Shown piece after piece: positions 45,355 through 55,790 of a DNA stretch of 64,000 nucleotides (its first letter is position 1; every line of letters starts with the position of its first letter). The stretch lies in contig JAMPIQ010000001.1 in the NCBI GenBank assembly GCA_024699855.1, positions 10,974,001 to 11,038,000 on the forward strand. The letters are read 5' to 3'. The DNA comes from Aphelenchoides besseyi. Lineage: Eukaryota; Nematoda; Chromadorea; Rhabditida; Aphelenchoididae. Under the pieces are notes generated by a model. It worked only from the letters and a program-made list of their open reading frames with translations. It was not told the DNA's origin and did not search any database. Both the position numbers and the translations under genes were made by a program.

Positions 45355-46953
45355 ATGCAAAGACTTTCTGCTTTCGCCGATCCGAAGATTGCAACTTGGC
45401 GTCTAGAGGATTACAGCAGACGCTACAGGCAGGCAATTGAGAACGATCGATGGGCAAGCGAACCGTTTGCTTTCGAAGATCCGAAATTTGGAAGCATCGA
45501 ATTCTACTTTCAATTTATACCAAAGATAGCCATAAATCCAAATCCGTCTGATCTTTGCATGCAAATCACAAATGGTCCTTCTGTCTTCGCGACTTCCATG
45601 GAATGCAATGCCTGGATTGAAACGTTGGATAATAAACGAAGTCAACAGAAAAGTAAGTAGAAGACTTTGATTGTTTCCGACGTTGTGCTTTAGGTGAAAC
45701 TTTTATCTTCGAAACGAACAAGACATTTAAAGAGTGGTCGCCATTTTTGTCTTTCGAAGAAATGTCCGAGTTTTCTCATTCGTCGACCGTTTTCATTTGC
45801 TGTCGTTTTCCATACCCAGTTAAGTCAATCGGCTTAATCTCCAAAAACAACACCTTGTATCGTTGGCCACTCACCGATTTTTGGATGCAGTTTGCCCTTA
45901 CGCAATATCAAACCGTGTGGAAAAGTGACAGATTCACGATTCCTGAGTTCCAAGACGTCGAGTTTTCCATTCGACTTTATCCGCTAGGAGACAAAGAAGA
46001 AAAAAAAGGTTCTTGCGGTGTTTACCTTTATGCCGAGAATCACGTTGAATACTCAAAAATATTAATTCATTGCGATTTATGGATTGAAAATTCGAAGAGT
46101 CGGCATCGCAAACTTAGTGAGTTTTTTCGCAAATCTTGTCATTTTTGATTTCAGGTTTCAATCATGACTTTTCATCGCCTATTGGTTATGGATATGCATC
46201 GTACATGTCAGGATTTCAATTTTTCGGTCTTTCTCGACACGGAAATCTGAACGTTTGCTTCAACCTACGACCGATCCTTGATCTCTATCCACAACCTCAT
46301 TGTGCTTCTTCTCACAATGAACTTGGTTTGTTGTTTAACAATTCGTTTTTCTCGGATGCTGAGATTCATGTGGACGGTAAAGTCTTCAAGGTCAGTACTT
46401 TTGTGTTGTTTATTCACTATCTTGGACTTTAGGTATCACGTTTGCTTATTTCTGGCAGCTCTCCAATCTTCCGTGCAATGTTTGACAGAGAAACGGAAGA
46501 ACAGAAAAGTGGAGTGATTACGATCAAAGACGTCAATGCCAACATAGTTGAAGCAATGCTCTTTTACATTTACACGAACGAAGTCAAGGATCTGAAAGAG
46601 ATTGCCGCTCAACTTTTACCGATAGCTGATTCCTATCAAGTCAATCCACTGGTGGTTAGTTTTGCTTCTAAACCTCTTAAATTGCGATGGTTCAGAAGAA
46701 GTGCACGGATTCGATTGTCGTTAATTTAAGCGTCAAAAACGTGCTCCCAATCTTGGAATTGGCTTTCGAACACAGTCATCTCAAAGGATTTCGACATCGA
46801 GTGTTCAAGTTCGTTCAAAGAAACTACGTTGAAATCTGCAAATTGGATGAGTGCGAAGAGTTCATGCTTCAACACCCGGAGATTGCGATCGAGTTGCTCC
46901 AATTCTTCGCTCGTGAGTTTGGTCCAACAAATGCATCTTCTGTGACAAGTTAA
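45355..46953 (+). CDS. MATH-BTB protein 2, probable CUL3 substrate adaptor
   Basis: Intact paralogue of the gene at 26.8-28.4 kb, in opposite orientation. The start MQRLSAFADPKIATWRLEDY is at 45355. MATH: FAFEDPKFGSIEFYFQFIPK, then after a 41-bp intron EWSPFLSFEEMSEFSHSSTV, PYPVKSIGLISKNNTLYRWP and FSIRLYPLGDKEEKKGSCGV. BTB: LLFNNSFFSDAEIHVDGKVF, LLISGSSPIFRAMFDRETEE, VEAMLFYIYTNEVKDL. A BACK-like helical region follows (NVLPILELAFEHSHLKGFRH) and the stop is at 46953. Four introns of about 38-44 bp all preserve frame. Nematode MATH-BTB genes are typically lineage-expanded and fast evolving; the local set here (one intact, three damaged) fits that. Confidence 0.88.
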
Positions 46954-47792
46954 ATGTTTTTCGAAACTGTGAATTGCTTTCTGTTCAATAGTAGATTGTG
47001 ATGAGATCAACGACTTTCAACAAATAAACTCTTATTTATACATAATGATTTGATCAAAAATAAATGTGCGTTTGAGAAGACCAACAAAACCTTTATCCGT
47101 GATCAATCTGGTTGACAGTGTAACATACAATGGGAAGCACTTTCTAATAACAAGCAGTGAGTGATTCGGATTCAAAGGTTGAAATCCGAAGTTTCGATAA
47201 TTTAAGTTGTTTTCTTTCACTCTTTTTGTGATTGCTTTGATGGACTTCGAAATTTTTGGTCATGAATTTTCGGTCAATTGCATCGATGACCAGGGATTTG
47301 ATTAATATCTTGTATTCAGCATAAGGAATGTTTTCCTGTGATGAGTTTGTAACACCTATAAGGTGATAATGCTATTGCGCAGGTGTTTAACTTTATTGCA
47401 TAAGCAATGCAATGGTTAATATTTTACAAATTCTAAAGTTCCATTTACTAGCATTTAGCCTGGAAGGTCGTTTTTGAGCTGAAAATATCGGCATAATCCA
47501 GTTTTTGAAGTTCAATTGATTAATAAGTGCCTTTGACTATAAAACACGCTCGATCAATACACTTAATCTTGAAATGACGTTTGTTTAACATAATAATGAG
47601 TAAATTAAATGAAGTCAAAGCACTGTAGATAGGTGTGGATAAGACTATTGATCGGTTGAACATATCAACAACCAAATGAACTGTTGGCTTTCTCTGACAA
47701 CTAACAATATGTAAGTGGAAGTTCTTCCATTCGAGAACTGCGGACAATCAATTCAATTCCTCAATTCGTTCATTCTGCTCGTTTTTCCAATC
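46954..47792. other. Intergenic, no gene recognised
   Basis: AT-rich with short frames only. No tRNA or repeat seen. Confidence 0.4.
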
Positions 47793-48163
47793 ATGGGTCA
47801 GGTGGTCTCTCGTATTTGCTCTCTGCCAACTAACGCTGTTCAACATTTGAAGATGTTGAAGAACGTGAAAGACAGTAAGTTGATGGATTCGCGCTTATTT
47901 CATTGTTCTTTTCAGTTCCATTTGAACACAATGGTACCGGCGATGTGGAATTCGGAAATGGTGTTTGCATGATTACCGAATCCTCTTTGGAAGAAGAAGA
48001 AGAGAATTCAGATGAAGAAGAGGATTCAGATGAAAAAGAGAATTCCGATATCGACACGTCTTCTGTTGATGAAATTTTTTGTTCAAAAAGTTCACTATAC
48101 TGCGAGGTTGATTACGACGACCACTTTCGAGTGAATGACAATGCGCCGTCTTACCCAATGTAA
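47793..48163 (+). CDS. Small acidic protein with N-myristoylation signal
   Basis: Two exons: 47793-about 47876 and about 47916-48163, joined as D-IPFEHNGTG across a ~40-bp GT...TTTTCAG intron. It starts MGQVVSRICSLPTNAVQHLK; Gly2 and Ser6 with a basic residue at 7 fit the N-myristoylation pattern, and Cys9 could be palmitoylated. The second half holds an acidic repeat, LEEEEENSDEEEDSDEKENS, then DIDTSSVDEIF and a C-terminus DHFRVNDNAPSYPM. No enzymatic domain. Probably a membrane-tethered disordered protein; family not recognised. The Glu/Asp-rich unit (NSDEEEDSDEKENSD) is an internal repeat at DNA level too (GAAGAAGA runs). Confidence 0.6.
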
Positions 48164-49015
48164 TCCTGAATCTTGAGCAAAATTCCGGAGGATCATTCGT
48201 AACGTCTGTTCTGCTCTTAATTGTATTTTGTTTGTTTTGTTAAGTAAACATAAACTTTTTTTGAAGCTTGAACTGAAGTCTCAACAAAAAGTGTCGAGAG
48301 TGCTGCCGATAAAACTTGTTTGTTTAATCACCTGCAATTAATCTTGACCTATTGAGTGAAATCCAAAGAGGGAATAAACGTATCAACAGAATTAATCGGT
48401 CTGTTGAATCGTAGCAGAATCGAAGAAAAAACCCCAATCGATCCCGTCACTCGAAGACAATCGATTTGGCCCAGAAGTAGAGAAACATGTTTGATTGATC
48501 TTTCTTACCAATAACCTAATGGATAGATTAGTGTTGCACGATCAAAAAGAAATCTAACTGCACAAACGCTTCGGACATCAATTCATTCACATACGGAGTC
48601 TACGTAATCATTTCCCTTGTAATAAATTTTGACTATGCATTCGCTTTCGATATCAGCAAGTGTCGGCTTTCGTCCTCAAAGATGTTGAGCTCTTTCACAA
48701 GATTGATATAAACAGTGATTAAACTTCCAAGAGAAAGTTGTGTGTTCAAATTGATATCCATTGGCTCAACCACGATAGAGAAAAGAGAACGAATTTGGAC
48801 CTTTTGCATGTACTAGCCATCAACAAACTTTGTTGAAATGTCAACTCTCCAACCTGTTGGCCTTCACTAATCAAAGCTCGAATTCTCTAATGACCAAAAT
48901 AACGGCAGCTGACAATCACGTGTAGATCTTCCGATCCCTGACGATGGCTTGTTCCTAGCTCGAAATTTGCATAGTTGTGCAACCATGTTGTACAGTTGTG
49001 TTGCGCAATCGTACG
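48164..49015. other. Intergenic, no gene recognised
   Basis: No convincing coding sequence on either strand. Confidence 0.4.
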
Positions 49016-49023
49016 TATAAAAG
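49016..49023 (+). promoter_or_regulatory. TATA box (TATAAAAG)
   Basis: A consensus TATAAAAG sits about 17 bp before an ATG (49040) and upstream of a pyrimidine-rich stretch that leads into an apparent spliced transcript. Position suggests a start of transcription near 49045-49055, so the 49040 ATG may be upstream of the true start. Confidence 0.45.
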
Positions 49024-49039
49024 AGCGAAGAAACTGAAT

Positions 49040-49345
49040 GGAAGCTCATTCGGTCGTCATTCTCAGTTTCTCTCCTTTCTGCTGTCCGACCTTCTGCACC
49101 GGTGGTTTGTTTCGACGACGTTTACGGTGAGTTTGTCTGCATTCGTCCAATTGTTTTGTTGCACTTTCAGACCAACGCTACGATTACTCCACACGTTCAC
49201 ATCGTTGATCAGGAATGTGATCATCTCATCAGCTGTATCGAGTAAGTCGCTTGTTATGAATTTGTTGAGAAATTCTATTTTCAGGAAAAGCCGAGGACAA
49301 TCATAGACGCGACCGAGTCCAGTGCACCGGTATCCTTGAGTCGTT
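49040..49345 (+). other. Possible short spliced transcript, coding status unclear
   Basis: Two clean introns are visible: GTGAGT...TTTCAG (about 49129-49171) and GTAAGT...TTTTCAG (about 49241-49284). Different frames give different partial peptides (for example NATITPHVHIVDQECDHLIS and PRTIIDATESSAPVSLSR), and no single frame spans all three exons convincingly. Could be a small secreted protein gene with an error, or a non-coding RNA. Confidence 0.35.
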
Positions 49346-50588
49346 AATTGGTGAGTTTTGGTTGTTTTGCCAGTTATGCTTAGATTTAGATTATTGAGTC
49401 AAGCTGAATTCACACCGAGTTTCATCGTTCAGAAGCTGAACAATGGAAGAATTATCAGGGTTTAAAGGACTTTGATTGTCCTTGAGAAGTTGGACTATCT
49501 CATCAGTTGCACGAAATCCTCGTAGCACTGGAAATGGTACCTCAACACAAAAAACAAGGGAATGAGTGAGTAAGATCTACAAACTCTTCTTTTGTTATGT
49601 CCGTTTAGATTGTGGTGATGATACGTATTGAGAGAACACCTATTGATGACTGATCTAAAAGTCTCATTGAAGTTGGAAAGTCTCATCAAATTCAATGTAC
49701 AGATTCTGACCGACGTAAGGATGTAGTCACTACTCTGAAGTTGTCGGATCTGAAGCTGAAAGACTAGTGGACGCTGCAGTTTCCGCTTCATTAAGATTTG
49801 TGAGTTTTTATCAATAATTACTGACTTCATTTTATTCAGATGCCGTCGATGGAAACACCGAGTGGTAACTCGGAAGACTGGAAAGCTGATCAGTCTCCAA
49901 CATCAGCTCTCCGTCACCACGACTTTTCGACTAATCACAAGTGGAGTTGGATTGTTTCATCAGTTTCGTCGGCTATCTGGGACTTGAAAGTTGTCAGGTT
50001 AAAGGCGCTGGAACAACAATCAAGTGGATATCTTTCTCTATTTTAGATATCTTTTACGCCGTTTTTACAGTTGGTTTCATTTTCGGGCTCCTTTGAGAAG
50101 GAGCTCGATCGCTGTCGTTCGTGGAGGTAGATAGATAGTTGATGATCTACTAAACGGTATTTCGTTTCAGTCCAGCGATTTGACTTTGGGGAGGGACCGA
50201 TACGCTCATAACAAGATCGTCGTGGCAACTATTGGATCAACGAGCTGATAATCATTTCAAGCAAAATGACTGAGCATTCGCGTGGATGCTCACTTCTGGA
50301 ATGTTTATTGAGTGAGTTTAGCTGATTTGAGTTGTTCTTTGAAGGGACTTTAGGAATTGAAGATAGAGTCAACGCCAAGCATCATTGAGTTTAATGGGCC
50401 GTGGAAGAACAAGCAAACCAAACACCAAGTTCGAGCGTCGGCGTGGATGTTCACTTTTCTTCGAATGAACTTCAACTTAAGAAGTAGTGGAGATGATTGC
50501 TACACGAATATTCATATTAATTTTCCACTTTGTTTTGACAAAATAAACTTTTCTTGACGAATTTGTAAGTTATTTTCATTTGTTTATT
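49346..50588. other. Gene-poor region upstream of Merlin copy 2
   Basis: A 66-codon frame at 50357-50557 ends in a stop next to AATAAA (about 50540). No domain recognised. Confidence 0.35.
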
Positions 50589-50589
50589 C

Positions 50590-50692
50590 GGGTCTTTTGC
50601 TGTAGTCTCCCCCTCCTCAGTTGCACCTTTTGCTGTAGTCTCCCCCCCCCTCAGTTGCACCTTTTGCTGTAGCCCCCCCCCCCTCAGGAGTT
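50590..50692 (-). repeat. TIR-derived minisatellite with C/G tracts, end of Merlin copy 2
   Basis: Two internal units of the ACTACAGCAAAA-GGTGCAACTGAG type (in reverse complement) plus the terminal repeat, against three in copy 1. Run lengths differ from copy 1. Confidence 0.88.
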
Positions 50693-50748
50693 CTTCTTTT
50701 TAAGTTAACAACAAGTTTATTTTTCAACAATAACAACAACAATTGTAT

Positions 50749-51872
50749 TTAATTTAAATCTATAACGTCCTCGCGCAATCGTATGTCGCGTTCCACAGCA
50801 TCGCCACCATTGTCGTTGTCTTCGTCATCGCCGATCTCGCGCTCGTCGGGTTGTCCGGTCGATAATGGCCATTGAAGAGCAATTTCGGACCACAAATGGA
50901 AAAAAATGTCCGCGCCTGCAAATGTGCGTTTCCATAAAAACTCCGCGACGTAGTCGTCGTAGAATTGCGTTGCCGTTCCGAGCTCGCGTTTTTGTCGTTG
51001 TTTGACATCTCGCCAGAAGCTTTCAATTTGCTGCGTGTGAGTGCCGGTCTCGGGATTTACGAAGTGGACCGAGTGATTTACCTTCAGATGTGTGTATCCT
51101 TCGGGTAGACGACAAATTCCTCCATATGCACGCCATTGATCAGACATGATCGTTGATCCCGCTTTGACGTGCTTTTGGATAATCGGAAGCAACGTGTCTG
51201 CACTTCGACAGTCGACTCGTTTGAGAAAAAAACGTTCGGTCGACTGTGTCCACTCCTCCAAACAACCACACGTTTTCTTTTTGCAATCTTCCTCTGTTGT
51301 ACTTGCTGCAACAAAGTCGTATTGAGCGAAAAACGAACTCACCGTCGACTTATACAAGTCTCATCGATTTGGACCGTGTGGCCTGGGCCGCCAATTTGCA
51401 CATCTTGTTTTAGTTGCCAATTAACACACAACTCTCGAAAATAGTTGCGATGATCGGTGATTGTATGCGAGTTCCAAGTCGATCCATCTGAACGGCGCAT
51501 TTCGCGCTTGACAAGATCAACCGACGCAAGATCATGCGCCCAAAAGTATGAAAACAAAAAGACCTTAAAGACAAGCAAAGTGAAAAAATGAGCAAAAGAA
51601 CGAACCTCCTTTGGATGTACTCGGCCTCCTTCAAACCAGCTGTAATTTCGAATACCCATTTCTTTTCGGCATCGCTTCGTGGTGCATCTCCAAGTCGGAA
51701 GATCTTGAGCTCGACGTGCCATTCGCATTTGCATCTTGTGTCTTTCGTCTCTCGGACATTTCGGGTTCCATTTCATTACGTTGAGTTCGCCCAAGAATTC
51801 CAAGAACTGCTCATCTGGTTTACTAATCGCTTCGTACACGTTTTTCAACGTCCAATTACGAAGTTGCTCCAT
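50749..51872 (-). pseudogene. Merlin transposase (ISXO2-like DDE), copy 2, frameshifted
   Basis: Same three-exon gene as copy 1: ATG at 51872, stop at 50749, with IDETCISRR, MSDQWRAYGG and IESFWRDVKQRQ catalytic motifs intact. The run corresponding to copy 1's T8 is seven long here (A7 on the plus strand at 51226-51232), so the segment KYNRGRLQKENVWLFGGVDT is again out of frame with LKRVDCRSADTLLPI. The first intron's T-run is six against eight in copy 1. Both copies differ from each other only at a handful of such places. Confidence 0.85.
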
Positions 51873-51959
51873 TTTGAAAACTAAAATTAAAACAAATAAA
51901 AAACACAACCGGTTAAGATATCTTGACGTTCGTCAAAGTGTTCACCTTTTGCGAAGAAA

Positions 51960-52022
51960 AGGGGCGGGAGGAGGGGGGGAAAGGGGGGCGGAAAGGGGGG
52001 GAAAGGGGGGGCGAGGGGGGGG
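51960..52022. repeat. G-rich homopolymer tract at the end of Merlin copy 2
   Basis: G-runs of 3-8 separated by A, C or AAA on the plus strand; counterpart of 17871-17938 with different run lengths and base interruptions. Confidence 0.9.
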
Positions 52023-52063
52023 ACTACAGCAAAAGACCCGTTTATTCTTATTTTATTTTCTAG

Positions 52064-52332
52064 CGGTGCAACCGTACATCCAAATTCCGCCCAAAATTAA
52101 ACATGATTTGCAAATCGGCACTGTCGTCCATGGTACGACAACATGCATCATCGAGTATCATGGAGAAGCTTTGAACTTGGTTCGTGGTCAGCGTGTGGAG
52201 ATCATTGGTCGTTACCGCTTGCCTTCTTCGATCATCGCCCTCTGCGTCAGTGCGTTGCCGGAACATTTGACTCCCAAGGATCCGTTGTTACTTTTGACTT
52301 CTACTCCTCCTCGTCGTCGTATGTTGCCTTAA
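52064..52332 (+). CDS. 3' exon of an uncharacterised small beta-rich protein
   Basis: An exon beginning right after TTTTCTAG at 52063 encodes VQPYIQIPPKIKHDLQIGTV, VVHGTTTCIIEYHGEALNLV, VRGQRVEIIGRYRLPSSIIA and ends RRRMLP-stop at 52332. There is no ATG in frame before residue ~85, so an upstream exon is required. The alternation of strands with GTVVHG and RGQRVEIIG resembles a small beta-barrel such as an OB or SH3-like fold. Merlin copy 2 lies immediately upstream and may occupy the intron. AATAAA follows at about 52390. Family not recognised. Confidence 0.5.
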
Positions 52333-53040
52333 GGCGAGTTCTTTTTTGTTATGGATCAGTTAATTTGTTCTTGTGTTTATTTGTGATACAAATAAATAAA
52401 CCGATGTTTTTTCTAACAAGTTTTTAAAAACGGACCAAATGACATAAGAAATTTAAGGCACCTTTTTATATCCTTCGATCAATTGTAGAAGTTGTTCTTG
52501 AAGTTAATATTCTTACGATGAACAATTCAAAGTGTTCTGCATGAAGAGTTTGGACTCAATCGTAGAAGCACAAGATGTGCAGATTGATCGGAATCGGCGT
52601 TCTCGGTGTTTGTTGGAATCCCTGAGACAGCAGTTGGGGTTCTCAGTCCTGCTTTTCAGCTCGCAACAGTGCTGATTAGAAGTTCGAAGCGAAAACGTTT
52701 GTAGATCAAAAGTTCGAACAAGTAAACTGCTCACACGAGCTGAGCCAACAGATTTAGCTGCAGAAATCGATTTGATATTTTAATACATAACCACAAACTG
52801 TCGTTTATCTTTCATCTGTGAGTATAAAGCTTCAAAATAACAAAAAACTCCAAAGATGGTTAGCGAGTAGTTAATTTGAGTGGAGCGCCTTTGAATTTGA
52901 AATTCATAGGCGTTTTGCTGAGAATGAACTCGTAGGTCGGAAACAATTGACTCTCTTTATAATACTGCACATTTAATTCAATGTATTGCAAATGAAGTTT
53001 TGAAGGACGTGAAAAAATGTTTGTAAGCCAGAAAATTGAA
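52333..53040. other. Intergenic upstream of tRNA-Asp
   Basis: Contains a polyadenylation signal at about 52390. No gene recognised. Confidence 0.4.
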
Positions 53041-53112
53041 CTCCCCGGCCGGGAATCGAACCCGGGTCTCGCACGTGACAGGCGCGGATACTTACCACTA
53101 TACTACCGAGGA
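53041..53112 (-). tRNA. tRNA-Asp (anticodon GTC)
   Basis: On the minus strand: acceptor TCCTCGG with CCGGGGA (one T-G pair), D-arm GTAGTATAGTGGTAAGTA, anticodon loop CTGTCAC with GTC, T-arm CCGGGTTCGATTCCCGG. No intron. Confidence 0.95.
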
Positions 53113-53241
53113 CATGCTTCAAGGAGCGATAAAACGATAGTTGTTTGAAGGCAGCGAGCGAGAAGAAAGCGAACGATCAAAGGGCAACAACAAGACTTTT
53201 GCTTTTCGAGAGAAAGTCAACCGATTCAAATTGAAATTTGT

Positions 53242-54256
53242 TTATTTGCTTGTAGGATCAATCTTTACGTTGTCGATTAAACGCACATCGCCAATCCACG
53301 CCGCAATCATAAACATAATTGGACCTCTATGCTCTCCACCGATTTGCTCCATCGTGTTCGGATCGACGGCTACCAAGTAGTCCAGACGAACTCCTTTGTT
53401 CTTTTCAAGTACCGATTCGCCAGCAATCAAACATTCTTTCACATCTCCGGACACTAAATAAGCGTCTGTCGCATTGGAAAGAGCAGTAACCAAAAGCAAA
53501 GCGGTTGAACGCTCGTTGACACTTAAAAGTCGATTTCGACTTGACATCGCCAATCCGTCTGCTTCTCTGACTGTTGGAACGATCAAAATCTGGATATCAA
53601 AGTTTAGTTGTTCAACCATACGGCAAATTAGAAAGACCTAAAAGCTGGAAAACAAAGTACGATCTCCGATTTAAACTCACTTGCTCGGCATCTTTTTGAC
53701 CAAAAGCAGCGACATTTGGATGGACAATGTTGAACAATTTGGAGACCTAAACCCAACTTTTAATTGCAATTAGCATCAATTTCAATACCACGGTCAGAAC
53801 TCCGTCGAAATGACCACGTCGATTCTTTCCTTCGAATTGAGCTGCTGATTCCTCGCCAACTCGCACCCGAACTTCTGATCCACAGCCTTTGGGATACAAT
53901 TCATCAACATCGGGAGCAAAAACAACATCCGCTTTGCCGTCCAACAACTTCAAATCGATATCCAATGTCCGTGGGTAGCGTTCCAGATCACGACCATCAG
54001 CGGCGAATTGAAGCGGATTAACAAATATCGAAACTACAACAAACGATTGGGGAAATCGATGTCGTGACTCATCGATCAATGCCAAATGACCGTCATGTAG
54101 AGCTCCCATAGTTGGAACAAACGCAATACACGGTTCATCTCAACTCAACTTACAGTTTCTGTTCACTTACTTCTTACCCTTGCTTTCGATCTTCTCTGCT
54201 CGAATCTCCGTCAACAACTTTCGTATCTCTTTGATTGTCTTCACTAATTTTACCAT
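53242..54256 (-). CDS. panC: Pantothenate synthetase (pantoate-beta-alanine ligase)
   Basis: Joins pantoate and beta-alanine using ATP to give pantothenate (vitamin B5), via a pantoyl-adenylate. Four exons: 54256-54178 ([19 protein letters not shown]), 54138-about 53792, about 53747-53684, and about 53640-53242. Family signatures in order: [16 protein letters not shown] (the nucleotidylyltransferase HxGH motif as HDGH), [53 protein letters not shown] (the ATP-binding K and Q), [20 protein letters not shown], then a C-terminal region with [15 protein letters not shown]. About 290 residues, the usual length. Introns are 39-45 bp and all keep frame, so it is a eukaryote-integrated gene. Animals generally lack this enzyme; with panB 8.5 kb away it suggests an acquired pathway. 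Its start is 112 bp after the stop of the dehydrogenase upstream. Confidence 0.94.
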
Positions 54257-54367
54257 CAAAAATCTTGTTTCAATTCACATCTTTCAGTTTAAAAGATAAG
54301 AAGAAGCGTTCAATAGACGCGTATACTCTCCAATATAGTTGTCAATAAGTTTATTCAATTGGTCAGT

Positions 54368-55790
54368 TCACTGCTTCTGTTTGTCCTGTGGGAAATAGAC
54401 TCCAAGTTGTGAACGAATTTCGTCGAAAATCTCCGCCAGTTGCAACGAAGTTTTCAAAGGCATAATTTCGGATTCCAACTTCTCTAAACGATTCCCATCA
54501 AGAACTCAACCAATTACTATCAAAGACCTTGTTGTAAACACTCGTAGACGTGATCTGCCTCATAACAAAGTCCCACCTAAAGACATAAGACAAACAGTTG
54601 AGACGATTGCTCACCGAATTCGGAAAGAAGAATTCCAATTCGGTGGCCGGCAATGGAAAATCGCAAACTCGTTCCTCTTCACCGTTAATTCGAGTGATCA
54701 GCTTCGATGGGCTCCAGAAACACTGGGGTAACTAAACATACTGTTGAACTGCTGTTTTTTGCAGCTCACTTTCAATTGTCCTTTAGGCCCGTTGATTGAT
54801 GCTTGACAAGGAGTCTCCTGCAGTCCGTGGTAGAAGAGATTGGCGACTCGATCATTCGAGTATTTTAACGTGATATTCGCCCAAATATCAATTCCTAAGC
54901 CTCAAAATAACAACAATAAACATTCACTTGACTCACCGTTCTCATCCAATTTCCCATTCGCCAGAATCTGCTCCGGTTTCTCTTCGTCAAAAACGAATTG
55001 CGCGAACATAACCGAATAGCAACCGCTAGCCATCAAATAACCGCCGCCATTCTCTCGTGGTGTATTCCTGACACGCTACAACGAAAACTAATTGGTTTTA
55101 ATTGAATTGCCAACCTCAACGTTGATTCCAAAGTCGCAGAGAACAACGTTCGCTTCGCCAATCTCCTTCACTCCTTGAGCTTTGATTTGACGCCAAACTG
55201 GAAAGAATCGAGACCAATAAGCCTGAAGACAATTAGAAAACTTCAACTCATCAACTCACTTCCATCAAAAAAACTTTCTTTGATTTCGCTTTTTCGATCA
55301 TCTCCAAAACTTCCTGACGATTCAAAGCCAACGGTTTCTCGCAAAGAACATGTTTGCCGGCTTCCAACGCCTGTAGAACAGTCGACTTGTGCAAATGATT
55401 GGCCACACCAACGTAAACGATGTCTGCAAAGTCATCAGTTGAATACTCTACTGATCCCAACCGATGTTCTTTTTTGCCAACAACTCGGCATACGATGCGT
55501 AGCATTTGGCGCGTTCTTTTGCTTCGTCCTCGAAAATGTGTTTGTCACGAAACTCGCAAGCTCTTTCAATCGACGAAGCGGAAGCAAGTCCATGGACCTG
55601 CGAAGACCGTAAACTCATGTAAGCAGAAGTTGATTACCTCGTTTCGATGCTTACAGACGTTCAATGCCCGAACGAAATCCCCACTAATGTTACCGCAACC
55701 TGAAGACCAAAAACTTCCGACTTCTCCTTATGATGACTCACCCAAAATTCCCCAACGGAGCGGCGAGTCGGTGGACGGCGCGAAGGACAT
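54368..55790 (-). CDS. Gfo/Idh/MocA-family oxidoreductase, dihydrodiol dehydrogenase-like
   Basis: NAD(P)-dependent oxidoreductase resembling animal trans-1,2-dihydrobenzene-1,2-diol/D-xylose dehydrogenase. The start MSFAPSTDSPLRWGILG is at 55790; after a 42-bp intron the Rossmann loop continues CGNISGDFVRALNVCKHRNE. Then IAVAARSMDLASASSIERAC, DIVYVGVANHLHKSTVLQAL, GKHVLCEKPLALNRQEVLEM (the family EKP motif), FLMEVxxxRFFPVW, a CDFGINVE strand, RENGGGYLMASGCYSVMFAQ and a C-terminal helix-strand region ending FPQDKQKQ at 54368. About seven short introns. Substrate cannot be told from sequence. AATAAA lies just after the stop, and panC begins 112 bp further on the same strand, a spacing seen in nematode operons. 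Confidence 0.88.

Larger units (their letters stand above)
50589..52040 (-). mobile_element. Merlin-type (IS1595/ISXO2-like) DNA transposon, copy 2
   Basis: Inverted, near-identical copy of the element at 17853-19350, with the same 19-bp terminal repeats at 50589 and 52040. The flanks carry TTTATT directly on both sides (50583-50588 and 52041-52046), a probable target-site duplication of 6 bp, although Merlin elements are usually described with 8-9 bp. It lies 23 bp before a splice acceptor (TTTTCTAG at 52063) on the plus strand, so it appears to sit in an intron or directly 5' of an exon. Confidence 0.92.
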
